Shown here: positions 31,724 to 39,052 of the stretch, piece after piece
Position numbering within the stretch: position 1 is the first letter of the stretch
Layout: every line of letters starts with the position of its first letter
DNA from: Sediminibacterium roseum
GTDB taxonomy: Bacteria > Bacteroidota > Bacteroidia > Chitinophagales > Chitinophagaceae
Length of the DNA stretch: 64,000 nucleotides
Direction: 5' to 3'
Assembly (NCBI RefSeq): GCF_009939005.1
Contig: NZ_JAACJS010000015.1
Span: forward strand, 374,325 to 438,324
Made by a program: the position numbers and the translations under genes
The notes under the pieces: model-generated
What the model saw: only the letters and a program-made list of their open reading frames with translations
Told to the model about the DNA's origin: nothing
Database searches by the model: none

Positions 31724-32905
31724 ATGGAGCAGGCAGTTCTTCCTTCCAAAAAAAGGATCGATTCGATCGATATCCTCCGTGGCAGCATCATGATCATCAT
31801 GGCGCTTGACCATGTGCGTGATTTTTTTCATGTGGGTGCGATGACGGGCAATCCCACCGACCCCGCCACCACAACACCGGCGCTTTTTTTCACGAGATGG
31901 ATCACCCATTTCTGTGCACCGGTATTTGTTTTTCTCGCGGGTACCTCTGTGTTTTTAGCAGGCATCAAAAAAACAAAAAAAGAACTTTCGGTCTTCCTGC
32001 TCAAACGCGGCATATGGTTCATTGTGCTGGAAATAGTGATCTTTAATTTCTTATTCAGTTTCGACCCATTGTATCATTTTATAGGATTACAGGTGATATG
32101 GGTAACCGCCATCTCCATGCTGCTGCTCGCGGCATTGATCTACCTGCCTTTGCCTGTATTGTTTGTATTGGGACTGGCCATTGTAGCGGGCCATAACCTG
32201 CTCGACAATTTCAATTCCACCGATCCGGCAAAGATCCCGCTGGGCTGGTCTATACTGCACCAGCAATCGTTCAGGTTCTATGCAGAAAACAGGAGCTTTA
32301 TGGTGTTGTATCCTATACTCCCATGGCCCGGCATTATGTTGCTCGGTTATTGTCTTGGCTCTTTGTATAAACCCGGCTACGACGCTGCAAAACGCAGGCG
32401 CAAGCTTATAGCGTATGGCCTCTCTGCGATCGTTGTTTTTGTTGTTGTCAGGTGGATCAATGTGTATGGCGATCTTTTCCCATGGGCAGAACAGAAAACC
32501 ACAACCGCAACCTTGCTATCGTTTCTCAACGTATCAAAATACCCGCCTTCGCTGCTTTACACGTGCATGACCATCGGCCCTGCACTGATCGTATTGGCAT
32601 GGATCGAAAAGGCAAGGAAGAACTGGATGAACATCACCGTTGTATATGGACGTGTGCCGATGTTTTACTACCTCCTTCATTTCTTACTGATCCATTTGCT
32701 CTGCATGATCGTATTCTTCGCCCAGGGATACACCATGGCCGAGGCAGGAAGCGGGTTTATGCTGTTCAGGCCAAACGAATTTGGTTTTTCACTCGGCATC
32801 ACTTACCTGATCTGGATCGCAGTGGTGGCCTCCCTCTACCCGCTTTGCAAATGGTACGGAAGATACAGGGCCACGCACGACCATTGGTGGTTGCCTTACC
32901 TGTAG
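31724..32905 (+). CDS. DUF1624/heparan-alpha-glucosaminide acetyltransferase-like membrane protein
   Basis: 393 residues from ATG 31724, with about ten hydrophobic helices. It opens with RIDSIDILRGSIMIIMALDH, the family motif RxxxxDxxRGxxxxxMxxxH, including the His proposed to accept the acyl group. Helices include APVFVFLAGTSVFLAG and FMVLYPILPWPGIMLLGYC (family PxxPWxG). MFYYLLHFLLIHLLCMIVF is late in the protein. It is likely an inner-membrane acyltransferase; substrate unknown. The long open frame upstream to 31166 overlaps dapA in another phase and is not coding. Confidence 0.85.
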   Translation: MEQAVLPSKKRIDSIDILRGSIMIIMALDHVRDFFHVGAMTGNPTDPATTTPALFFTRWITHFCAPVFVFLAGTSVFLAGIKKTKKELSVFLLKRGIWFIVLEIVIFNFLFSFDPLYHFIGLQVIWVTAISMLLLAALIYLPLPVLFVLGLAIVAGHNLLDNFNSTDPAKIPLGWSILHQQSFRFYAENRSFMVLYPILPWPGIMLLGYCLGSLYKPGYDAAKRRRKLIAYGLSAIVVFVVVRWINVYGDLFPWAEQKTTTATLLSFLNVSKYPPSLLYTCMTIGPALIVLAWIEKARKNWMNITVVYGRVPMFYYLLHFLLIHLLCMIVFFAQGYTMAEAGSGFMLFRPNEFGFSLGITYLIWIAVVASLYPLCKWYGRYRATHDHWWLPYL

Positions 32906-32969
32906 CCTGCAACGATCGTGTCTATAGCACGATCGTTGTTTGTTGTCCGATGTTCTGTTATTTTGCATA

Positions 32970-33557
32970 ATGATTACGCAGCCGTGGTTCAGTTCCGATC
33001 AGCAGTTTCACAAACTGTATCCTGTTGAATTGCTTACGCAGGCGAGCATGCACTGGACGCCCCTGCACATTGCAAAAAAAGCAGCGGCATTCCTTGCGGC
33101 TGAAAAGGGTAAGAAAATATTGGACATCGGCAGCGGGGCTGGAAAGTTTTGCCTGGCAGCTGCCTACTACCAGCCTGAATGTTTTTTTGTTGGCGTTGAG
33201 CAAAGAAAAAACCTGGTAGAAGCCGCAAACGCTGCGCAGCAGGCGCTCCGCATACCCAATGCGGAATTTATACATGCCAATCTCAAAGAAACGGACCTTG
33301 CGCGGTACGATCATTTCTATTTTTTCAATGCCTTCTTCGAAAACCTGGATGAGGGCCATCGGATCGATACAAATGTTCCTTATTCAAAAGACCTGTACCA
33401 CAACTACAATCGCTATCTCTACAGGCAACTCAGTAAACGGCCGGCCGGCACGCGACTGGCCACTTTCCACAGCACGCAGCACGAGATCCCCCCTTCCTAC
33501 CATGAAGTTGGAGGAACGGAAGACGGGGTTTTAAAATTCTGGGAAAAAATAAGCTGA
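32970..33557 (+). CDS. Class I SAM methyltransferase
   Basis: 195 residues from ATG 32970 (MITQPWFSSDQQFHKLYPVE). SAM motif I is KILDIGSGAGKFCLAAA, motif II is FFVGVEQRKNLVEAA, and FIHANLKETDLARYDHFYFF gives motif III/IV. It lacks the usual longer N-terminal domain. The C-terminus (HSTQHEIPPSYHEV) may be a substrate lid. Target unknown. A -7-like TTATTTTGC ends six bases before the start. The gene stands alone between the acyltransferase-like gene and a convergent VOC gene. Confidence 0.8.
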   Translation: MITQPWFSSDQQFHKLYPVELLTQASMHWTPLHIAKKAAAFLAAEKGKKILDIGSGAGKFCLAAAYYQPECFFVGVEQRKNLVEAANAAQQALRIPNAEFIHANLKETDLARYDHFYFFNAFFENLDEGHRIDTNVPYSKDLYHNYNRYLYRQLSKRPAGTRLATFHSTQHEIPPSYHEVGGTEDGVLKFWEKIS

Positions 33558-33566
33558 TGGTTGCAT

Positions 33567-33974
33567 TCACTTCCCGGTATTCTTTGCGCGATGTTCGATC
33601 AGGTCCCAAAGATTACCATACAGATCTTCGAACACTGCAACGGTTCCATAGCTCTCTTCCTGCGGGGGGCGCACAAACCTGATGCCGTTGGCGGAAATGG
33701 CGTTGTAGTCGCGCCAGAAATCATCTGTATGAAGAAACAGGAACACGCGGCCGCCGGTCTGGTTCCCTATGCGGCTTCGCTGTTCTTCGTTCGCGGCTTT
33801 GGCGAGGAGAATGCAGCATTCTGTTGAACCCTTTGGCGCAACAAGCACCCAGCGTTTGGTTTCGCTCAGAACCGTGTCTTCAACAAGGTTGAACGATAGT
33901 TTCTTTGTATAAAATTCAATCGCCGCATCGTAATCCTCTACAACCAGCGCGAAATGGGTGATGTGTTGTTTCAT
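33567..33974 (-). CDS. Cytosolic VOC (glyoxalase/bleomycin-resistance-like) protein
   Basis: 135 residues, single VOC domain: HFALVVEDYDAAIEFYTKKL, LVEDTVLSETKRWVLVAPKG, FLFLHTDDFWRDYNAISANG and VAVFEDLYGNLWDLIEHR, with His at the first strand and Glu at the last as in the family's metal sites. No signal peptide, unlike the VOC protein at 19342. Substrate cannot be inferred. It ends ten bases from the methyltransferase stop, convergent. Confidence 0.87.
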   Translation of the reverse strand: MKQHITHFALVVEDYDAAIEFYTKKLSFNLVEDTVLSETKRWVLVAPKGSTECCILLAKAANEEQRSRIGNQTGGRVFLFLHTDDFWRDYNAISANGIRFVRPPQEESYGTVAVFEDLYGNLWDLIEHRAKNTGK

Positions 33975-34174
33975 CCGGGCTAAACTTTAAGCTGCAAGCT
34001 AAAGGCTTTTGGGATCGGTTATGGATTTTTGTCGCTTTGCCTGCCCCGCAGCCTCGTTCCCCACAATTTATACCGCCCTGCGCTAACGTGCATGAATTTC
34101 TACAAAATAGCCCCTACGGGCAAAAGGCATATATTTTTCACCTTTTATATGTAACCCTTTGCTTATAACGTTTT

Positions 34175-34357
34175 ATGAAAAAGTCTACTTACCGGCCAGC
34201 ACCCATCAGTGAAGAAGTCTTGCGCGACCTGGAGGCCAAGTACGGCGTTCCCGTGGAAGAACTCAAAAAGATGGCGAAGGAATTGAAATTCGGCCGACCC
34301 AAACTCGAGATGCACCTGATCTTCCTGGCCAACGAGGCGAAGAAGAACAGGGGATGA
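34175..34357 (+). CDS. Small conserved-looking hypothetical protein (60 aa)
   Basis: 60 residues, MKKSTYRPAPISEEVLRDLE... with KYGVPVEELKKMAKELKFGR, two predicted helices and a basic end. No family recognised. It heads a group of three closely spaced genes (gaps 27 and 0 bases) with the DUF3606 protein and the YjlB-like cupin. The clear composition bias to charged helical residues and the operon position support coding. Confidence 0.6.
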   Translation: MKKSTYRPAPISEEVLRDLEAKYGVPVEELKKMAKELKFGRPKLEMHLIFLANEAKKNRG

Positions 34358-34384
34358 TTTTTTCAACAACTAAAAATCAATTTT

Positions 34385-34561
34385 ATGGACAACAAACAAA
34401 ACACCGGCATCCAGGATGACATCCGCGTTGATGCCAACGATCCCTCTGAAGTAGAATATGTGCACCAGCAGTTTCCCAACAAAACACACCAGGAAGTACT
34501 GGACGCCATTAAAAAGTATGGCCCGATGCGCGCCGATATCATGAAGGCATTGCAGGGATAG
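34385..34561 (+). CDS. DUF3606-like small protein
   Basis: 58 residues, ATG at 34385. DIRVDANDPSEVEYVHQQF and KTHQEVLDAIKKYGPMRAD match the DUF3606 pattern (D..R(I/V)(N/D)..(D/E)P.E(V/L)xY, then a helix ending K.YG). The family is short, often in soil Bacteroidota and Proteobacteria, function unknown. The stop is immediately followed by the ATG of the cupin gene (no gap), so the two are translated together. Confidence 0.8.
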   Translation: MDNKQNTGIQDDIRVDANDPSEVEYVHQQFPNKTHQEVLDAIKKYGPMRADIMKALQG

Positions 34562-35083
34562 ATGAAGCGGCAGATCCACAAATATTACATCAAGGAAAAC
34601 GGCGTTTTTCCCAACAATGAAAAACTGCAGGTGCTTCATTACCGGAACATGATCAATGTTCCGCTACTGTTTGCTGCCACGGCTGTAAAAAAGCTTTTCC
34701 GGCAAAACGGTTGGGGCAACAACTGGCGCGCAGGTATTTTCACCTACGATCATTACCACAGCAATACGCATGAGGCCATGGCCGTGATCAAAGGGAAGAC
34801 AACGGTGCTCCTCGGGGGCAAAGGCGGACGAAAACTGGAAATAGAAAAAGGCGATGTACTCATTATACCGGCAGGCGTTGCACACAAAAACCTGGGGAAG
34901 GAAAATGATGTGGTCTGCATTGGCGGCTATCCCGACGCGCTTGAATACGACATGAACTACGGCGCCGAAGATGAACGCCCTAAAACCGACCGTACCATTT
35001 CAAAAGTTAAACCGCCCGCTACAGATCCTGTATTCGGCAAAGAAAAAGGCCTGGTCGATTTCTGGCGCGATCCGGCAGCGTGA
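34562..35083 (+). CDS. YjlB-like cupin protein
   Basis: 173 residues. The cupin core has DHYHSNTHEAMAVIKGKTTV (first metal motif, HxHxxxxE-like) and EIEKGDVLIIPAGVAHKNLG (second motif, with the final His). The N-terminus FPNNEKLQVLHYRN and the C-terminus KEKGLVDFWRDPAA match the YjlB group. No enzymatic role is established for it. It abuts the DUF3606 gene without a gap. Confidence 0.85.
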   Translation: MKRQIHKYYIKENGVFPNNEKLQVLHYRNMINVPLLFAATAVKKLFRQNGWGNNWRAGIFTYDHYHSNTHEAMAVIKGKTTVLLGGKGGRKLEIEKGDVLIIPAGVAHKNLGKENDVVCIGGYPDALEYDMNYGAEDERPKTDRTISKVKPPATDPVFGKEKGLVDFWRDPAA

Positions 35084-35117
35084 ACGCAAGCGCAACTGCA
35101 ACCAGCGGCAGTTACGC

Positions 35118-35261
35118 TTACGATTCACGCTTTTTATTTTTCCTGCCGCTGTTCTGGTATGCTGTATCCTGGTCGGCTTTTACTTTTTTTCCTGCAAGAT
35201 TGGCCAGGTCTTTTTTGGACGGCGACGCTTTGGGTGGTTGTTCTTCTCCTGTCTTTTTCAT
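35118..35261 (-). CDS. Small basic hydrophilic protein (47 aa)
   Basis: Found by reading the gap after the cupin gene. ATG at 35261 opens MKKTGEEQPPKASPSKKDLA, continues NLAGKKVKADQDTAYQNSGR and ends KNKKRES. It has no hydrophobic segment, one third are Lys/Arg/Glu/Asp, and it lies 39 bases after the NUDIX gene on the same strand. Composition resembles small stress-associated or nucleic-acid-binding proteins, but no family was recognised. Confidence 0.5.
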   Translation of the reverse strand: MKKTGEEQPPKASPSKKDLANLAGKKVKADQDTAYQNSGRKNKKRES

Positions 35262-35300
35262 GTTGGTGGTTTTAGGGAGAGATTCTAAAAACTGTTCCAG

Positions 35301-35756
35301 TTAAGCGTGCAGCTTTTCCAGCAATTCATCGATGAGGGCGGCCTGGCCGGGTATTATCTTTTGTTTTGCGATGGACGTGCTGAACCATTCGCCTTTGTCA
35401 ACCTCCGGAACCGAAATAAATTTCCCTGAGCGTGGCGGCCATTCCATTTCAAATTCGTTGCTTTTTATTTTGGACACATCGATGTTTTTCTGAAGCGCCC
35501 AGGCCATAACAAGCTTGCCGCTTTTTTGCCTGAGTGGTGTGAGTTCTATGAATGTTCCAGCAGCTTCCATACCCGTTTCCTCGAAAAACTCGCGCCTGGC
35601 GGCGGCCAGCGGGTCTTCATCCGTAAACTCCCCTTTGGGGATGGACCATGCACCCTCATCTTTGTTCTTCCAGAAAGGCCCGCCCGGGTGCACGAGCATT
35701 ACCTCAATCGAATCTGCCTTCTTCCTGAACAACAATATTCCCGCACTTTTTTTCAT
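35301..35756 (-). CDS. NUDIX hydrolase
   Basis: 151 residues. The Nudix box is GEFTDEDPLAAARREFFEET followed by G-M-E, fitting GxxxxxEx7REUxEExGU with a one-residue shift at the start. KSAGILLFRKKADSIEVMLV and GPFWKNKDEGAWSIPKGEF precede it, a layout seen in diadenosine-polyphosphate or nucleotide-sanitising NUDIX enzymes. The specific substrate is unknown. It shares its strand with the 47-residue gene downstream. Cytoplasmic, no signal. Confidence 0.9.
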   Translation of the reverse strand: MKKSAGILLFRKKADSIEVMLVHPGGPFWKNKDEGAWSIPKGEFTDEDPLAAARREFFEETGMEAAGTFIELTPLRQKSGKLVMAWALQKNIDVSKIKSNEFEMEWPPRSGKFISVPEVDKGEWFSTSIAKQKIIPGQAALIDELLEKLHA

Positions 35757-35801
35757 GGAACGGTTTTTTACAACATCTAAGCATAATCAAACCTGTAAAC
35801 A

Positions 35802-35927
35802 ATGCCAAACTGGTTAAGAACCTTACTCGCCGGATGGGGCGCTGCCAAATGGGGCGGCGGATGCCTGGGTACCATCGCTGTATTTTTTATTCTGTACTGG
35901 TTACTGGGGCATGTCGGTTGTAATTGA
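35802..35927 (+). CDS. Tiny single-helix membrane protein (41 aa)
   Basis: ATG at 35802, MPNWLRTLLAGWGAAKWGGG then CLGTIAVFFILYWLLGHVGC and N. A Gly-rich turn is followed by one transmembrane helix. I recall similar 40-residue peptides (WGxxKxGGGC...YWLLG) in other Chitinophagaceae, so it appears conserved. It stands between the NUDIX gene (divergent) and a hypothetical gene. Function unknown. Confidence 0.65.
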   Translation: MPNWLRTLLAGWGAAKWGGGCLGTIAVFFILYWLLGHVGCN

Positions 35928-35978
35928 ATGCTCAAAAAAATGTGCCCGGTGCATTTGGTTTTAGTTAGGGGTTAGCTC

Positions 35979-36398
35979 CTAACTAAAACTAAAATTGATC
36001 GCCTCCGGCTTCAGCGAAAATGAAGGCACATCTATGAGGTTGCCCGACCTGTCTTTCCACTGCTTCTCTTCTATTTCTTCCACGATAAGCGTCCGCGCGA
36101 AATCAATTCCGCTGGTAACGTACTGCCAGTCGTTCACCGGCCCGCCGTTCTTTGTAACGGTGAAAATGGCGAAGAGCTGTATGATCGTTTCGTTCATCGC
36201 CCTGTCGATCAAACAAAGATCGAAATCCAGCAGCAATTCTGCGTGTTGCTGCAATGCCATTGTTTTGATGTGGTTCTTGCTGAATTTGAGATAAAGCTCA
36301 CTGGAATCTTTCAGCCGCCTGATGGCAGGGAAGATCTGTACAGATGATTTGGAATAGTCGATGCGCACACCGTTGCTCTCATGAATTTTGGGATACAT
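35979..36398 (-). CDS. Hypothetical protein (139 aa)
   Basis: No signal peptide and no membrane helix. Strand-rich N-terminus (IHESNGVRIDYSKSSVQIFP) and a central helical part with HAELLLDFDLCLIDRAMNET. Cys in DFDLCLID is the only cysteine. No family recognised. It is isolated; the flanking BrkB-like gene is on the same strand but more than 100 bases away. Confidence 0.55.
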   Translation of the reverse strand: MYPKIHESNGVRIDYSKSSVQIFPAIRRLKDSSELYLKFSKNHIKTMALQQHAELLLDFDLCLIDRAMNETIIQLFAIFTVTKNGGPVNDWQYVTSGIDFARTLIVEEIEEKQWKDRSGNLIDVPSFSLKPEAINFSFS

Positions 36399-36561
36399 GT
36401 AACTGTTTTAACAATAAAGAAATGGATGACCGGGTTTCCCGGGAGGATATTGGAGGGATAATGTGTGCAGTAGCAGGACGGCACGCTCTTATGAACTAAA
36501 AAAGCGTTCCACCACTGCCTGCCACAAGGTACAGCAATTGGTTCATGAAAATTTTGCCTTG

Positions 36562-37500
36562 TTATTTAGGGATACCGTCCTTCGCCAAAGCCTTCTCTTC
36601 GGGCAGGCGCATATAGGTGTAGAACTCCGCATGCGGCAGCGGCTTGATCGGTTTCCCTTTATAGGCGCCCCATATTTTTGTGAATGCCGCACCGTAATAC
36701 ATAATCATCGCTGAATAAAACACAAACAACAACACGAGCACAAATGCGCCCGACCGTCCAAATACCTGGTCGATATTGCTGTCTACCAGCAGGCGCTTCA
36801 AAACAAATTTTCCCAAAGCAAACAAAACGCTCGTGAGCAGCGCGCCCGACATGCTGACCTTCCATTTTGATTTTCCATCGGGAATGTAATGAAACAACAT
36901 CGTGAACCAGACGGTAGTGATGAATATGGAAATGATAAACGAAAGGATGCCGTTGAAGAAAATACCAGAACCATGCACCAGGTCCTCAATATAGTTTCCA
37001 AACAATACCTGCAACGCTTCCAGCACAACGCCTGTTACAAACAATACACCTGTAAAAAGGATGAGCAGCAAAGATTTGAAGCGCGACAGCAAAGACAATT
37101 TAAACGAATGCCCCGGTTTTACGCGGATCATCCAGAGTTGATTGAAAGAATTGCGGATCACACGAAAAAGGGTTGTTGCCACGAACAGCATAAAAAGAGA
37201 ACCACCCGCAACGGCCCACCAGCTCTCTACCAGTCCCCTGAAACCACGGATGGTCTGCACAACACCCTGCATGCTTTCTTCGCCCAATATGGACGACATG
37301 CGCACGAAGATCTCGTGACTGATCTCTCTCCTGTTGAAAATAAGGCTGAGCACCTGGACAAGGATGATCAGGATGAACGGCAGGGCAAACGTTGCAAAAA
37401 ACGCCGTTGCACCGGCCAGCCGCAGCGGGTCGTTGGAAACCAGGAGCCTGAACGAGAGCCCAAGCTGGGCAGCGATATCTTTGACTTTATTTTTCCGCAT
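36562..37500 (-). CDS. YihY/BrkB-family inner-membrane protein
   Basis: 312 residues with about six hydrophobic segments. Family landmarks: DPLRLAGATAFFATFALPFI near the N-terminus (usual A.sy.sllalfP), SIRNSFNQLW-like VIRNSFNQLWMIRVKP, FHYIPDGKSKWKVSMSGALL (family Y.l.P..k..wr....GA) and AFVLVLLFVFYSAMIMYYGA. BrkB/YihY proteins were once thought to be RNase BN; their role is unclear. A divergent hypothetical gene lies upstream. Confidence 0.87.
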   Translation of the reverse strand: MRKNKVKDIAAQLGLSFRLLVSNDPLRLAGATAFFATFALPFILIILVQVLSLIFNRREISHEIFVRMSSILGEESMQGVVQTIRGFRGLVESWWAVAGGSLFMLFVATTLFRVIRNSFNQLWMIRVKPGHSFKLSLLSRFKSLLLILFTGVLFVTGVVLEALQVLFGNYIEDLVHGSGIFFNGILSFIISIFITTVWFTMLFHYIPDGKSKWKVSMSGALLTSVLFALGKFVLKRLLVDSNIDQVFGRSGAFVLVLLFVFYSAMIMYYGAAFTKIWGAYKGKPIKPLPHAEFYTYMRLPEEKALAKDGIPK

Positions 37501-37592
37501 AGGGCGCTTTGCGTGCTAAAAATAGGATTGATTCAGCCAATCGGGCAAAAATTATCAGGTTCTGCGTATATTTCGCGTCCAATCGATCAAAT

Positions 37593-37961
37593 ATGGATAT
37601 GAGTTACGAAGACCTGGTGAAAAACCATTCCGCCAGCCTGATAGAGAAACTGGTGACTACCGTAGTGAACACCGACCCTGTTGAGATCCACTACGACTAC
37701 ACCGATGATGACCAATGGGCCATCATTTCAATGCACATTTACGAAGAAGACAAAGAGATCTCGATACGCCTGCACCCAAACGATTTTTACGACCTCTATT
37801 TTGGTTATTATGACGACGAAGACGAATTCTTTGATATCATTCAACCACTCACCGAAGAAGAAAAACAGATCCTCCCCGAGGCCCTGCGCAAATTGATGCA
37901 GAGCGTTCTGGCAAAAGAAGAAGGCATGAGGATCCCGGGAAATTTCCTGGCGAGAAAGTAG
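37593..37961 (+). CDS. Acidic hypothetical protein (122 aa)
   Basis: ATG at 37593 (MDMSYEDLVKNHSASLIEKL); the frame is open further upstream into the divergent promoter region. Strongly acidic centre (DYTDDDQWAIISMHIYEEDK and YYDDEDEFFDIIQPLTEEEK). It has no signal or helix spanning a membrane. No family recognised. A bidirectional terminator follows. Confidence 0.6.
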   Translation: MDMSYEDLVKNHSASLIEKLVTTVVNTDPVEIHYDYTDDDQWAIISMHIYEEDKEISIRLHPNDFYDLYFGYYDDEDEFFDIIQPLTEEEKQILPEALRKLMQSVLAKEEGMRIPGNFLARK

Positions 37962-38012
37962 CGGCCCTTATCCTATGCAGTATGCATTCTTTTAGAAAGC
38001 ACACAGTAACAT

Positions 38013-38058
38013 AAAAAACAAATGCGGCCGTTTCACAACGTGACCGCATTTGTTTTTT
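38013..38058. terminator. Bidirectional intrinsic terminator
   Basis: 15-bp stem AAAAAACAAATGCGG / CCGCATTTGTTTTTT with a 16-base loop. A/T tracts on both sides serve the convergent genes ending at 37961 and 38109. Confidence 0.85.
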
Positions 38059-38108
38059 AAAGCAACTGCGAAGCTATAAAACCACGCACACCTACCGCAG
38101 GGCAACAA

Positions 38109-38846
38109 CTATTTAACCCAATGCCAGCTTCCGAACTGCGTTGGATCGAACAGCTTTTCATCCAATGCCGCGTTCGCTTTAAAGTTGTGGTAGTATTCTT
38201 TTTGGAGAAGTTTATCGTCTATGTAAAAACTGACCTTTGATTCTGTCCAGCCCGCACCTGCTTTGATGTGGTCCTCGAACACGCCTTCCTCCTTCCTTCC
38301 GTTTTCATATTTGAAGAAACGTACAACGCAGAGTTTTTCTTTGTCGATCCACAACTGGTTTACTTTTTCTCCTTCGCTGTTTGCTCCCACTACGTAAACA
38401 GGTTTGCCCTGGAAGGTTGTTTCAAAAGACCTGTCGAGATCGTAACCAAGCGACCTCAGCTTGGCAGTAACTGCTTCATAGGAGTAGAAATACATACCGC
38501 CCAGCAAGAAAATAAGATCGTTCTCCTCTTTCCTTGCAGCACGCAATTTGCCGCGGCGGAAATTGTAGGATGAATCGTTCTTGTAAATAACGGCATTGCC
38601 ACTGTCGGGCACATTAAAATCGATCCTGAACCTATCCGGGAAAATACAGGCCTCATACCATGTCTGCTTGTTCTGCAAACTGTCGTTCCTGTACCGTTCC
38701 GTTGTTTGCGTGAACGTAAATGTGCGGTACCATTTGCCCGCATATTGTTTGTACATTTTCTGCAAACCAACAGGCTCACTGCCAGCCGATGCATAAGCGC
38801 TGAAACCAAGAACGATACATAAGATGGATAAATATTTTGGAAACAT
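38109..38846 (-). CDS. Exported LolA-like hypothetical protein
   Basis: 245 residues with a signal peptide (KYLSILCIVLGFSAYASAG). The mature part resembles the LolA/LolB-like half barrel of Bacteroidota outer-membrane lipoprotein-sorting relatives: WYRTFTFTQTTERYRNDSLQ, NKQTWYEACIFPDRFRIDF, GNAVIYKNDSSYNFRRGKL and QLWIDKEKLCVVRFFKYENG. No partner (LolCDE) is nearby. The assignment is fold-level. An AT-rich array precedes its promoter region. Confidence 0.6.
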   Translation of the reverse strand: MFPKYLSILCIVLGFSAYASAGSEPVGLQKMYKQYAGKWYRTFTFTQTTERYRNDSLQNKQTWYEACIFPDRFRIDFNVPDSGNAVIYKNDSSYNFRRGKLRAARKEENDLIFLLGGMYFYSYEAVTAKLRSLGYDLDRSFETTFQGKPVYVVGANSEGEKVNQLWIDKEKLCVVRFFKYENGRKEEGVFEDHIKAGAGWTESKVSFYIDDKLLQKEYYHNFKANAALDEKLFDPTQFGSWHWVK

Positions 38847-38851
38847 GGTAA

Positions 38852-39047
38852 TGAATTAATAATTAGGAATTAGGAATTAGGAATTGGGTTTAACGATTGA
38901 TGATCAATGAAGATATTGGTTTAAAACAATTCTGTGCAACCGACCATACTTTTTAATTAGGAATTAGTAATTAGGAATTGGGGATTTGCATTCATTTTCA
39001 AGTCCTCACTCCTAATTCTTAATTACTAATTCCTAATTCCTAATTTC
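38852..39047. repeat. AT-rich inverted array c (three arms)
   Basis: Direct arms at 38852-38885 and 38952-38979 (TAATTAGGAATTAGGAATTA-like) and one inverted arm at 39010-39047 (CTAATTCCTAATTCC). Single-copy sequence lies between them. The array sits between the LolA-like gene start and the GH127 stop, and looks like two overlapping insertions or an expanded element. Confidence 0.8.
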
Positions 39048-39052
39048 TACTG

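Noticed and set aside
35080..35304. 74-codon plus-strand frame after the cupin gene
   Set aside because: Aromatic-rich composition typical of an antisense frame; the minus-strand 47-residue gene in the same place looks more like coding sequence.
36889..37602. Long plus-strand frame opposite the BrkB-like gene
   Set aside because: Antisense shadow; its product is rich in Gln/His/Arg, whereas the minus strand encodes a clear membrane-protein family.
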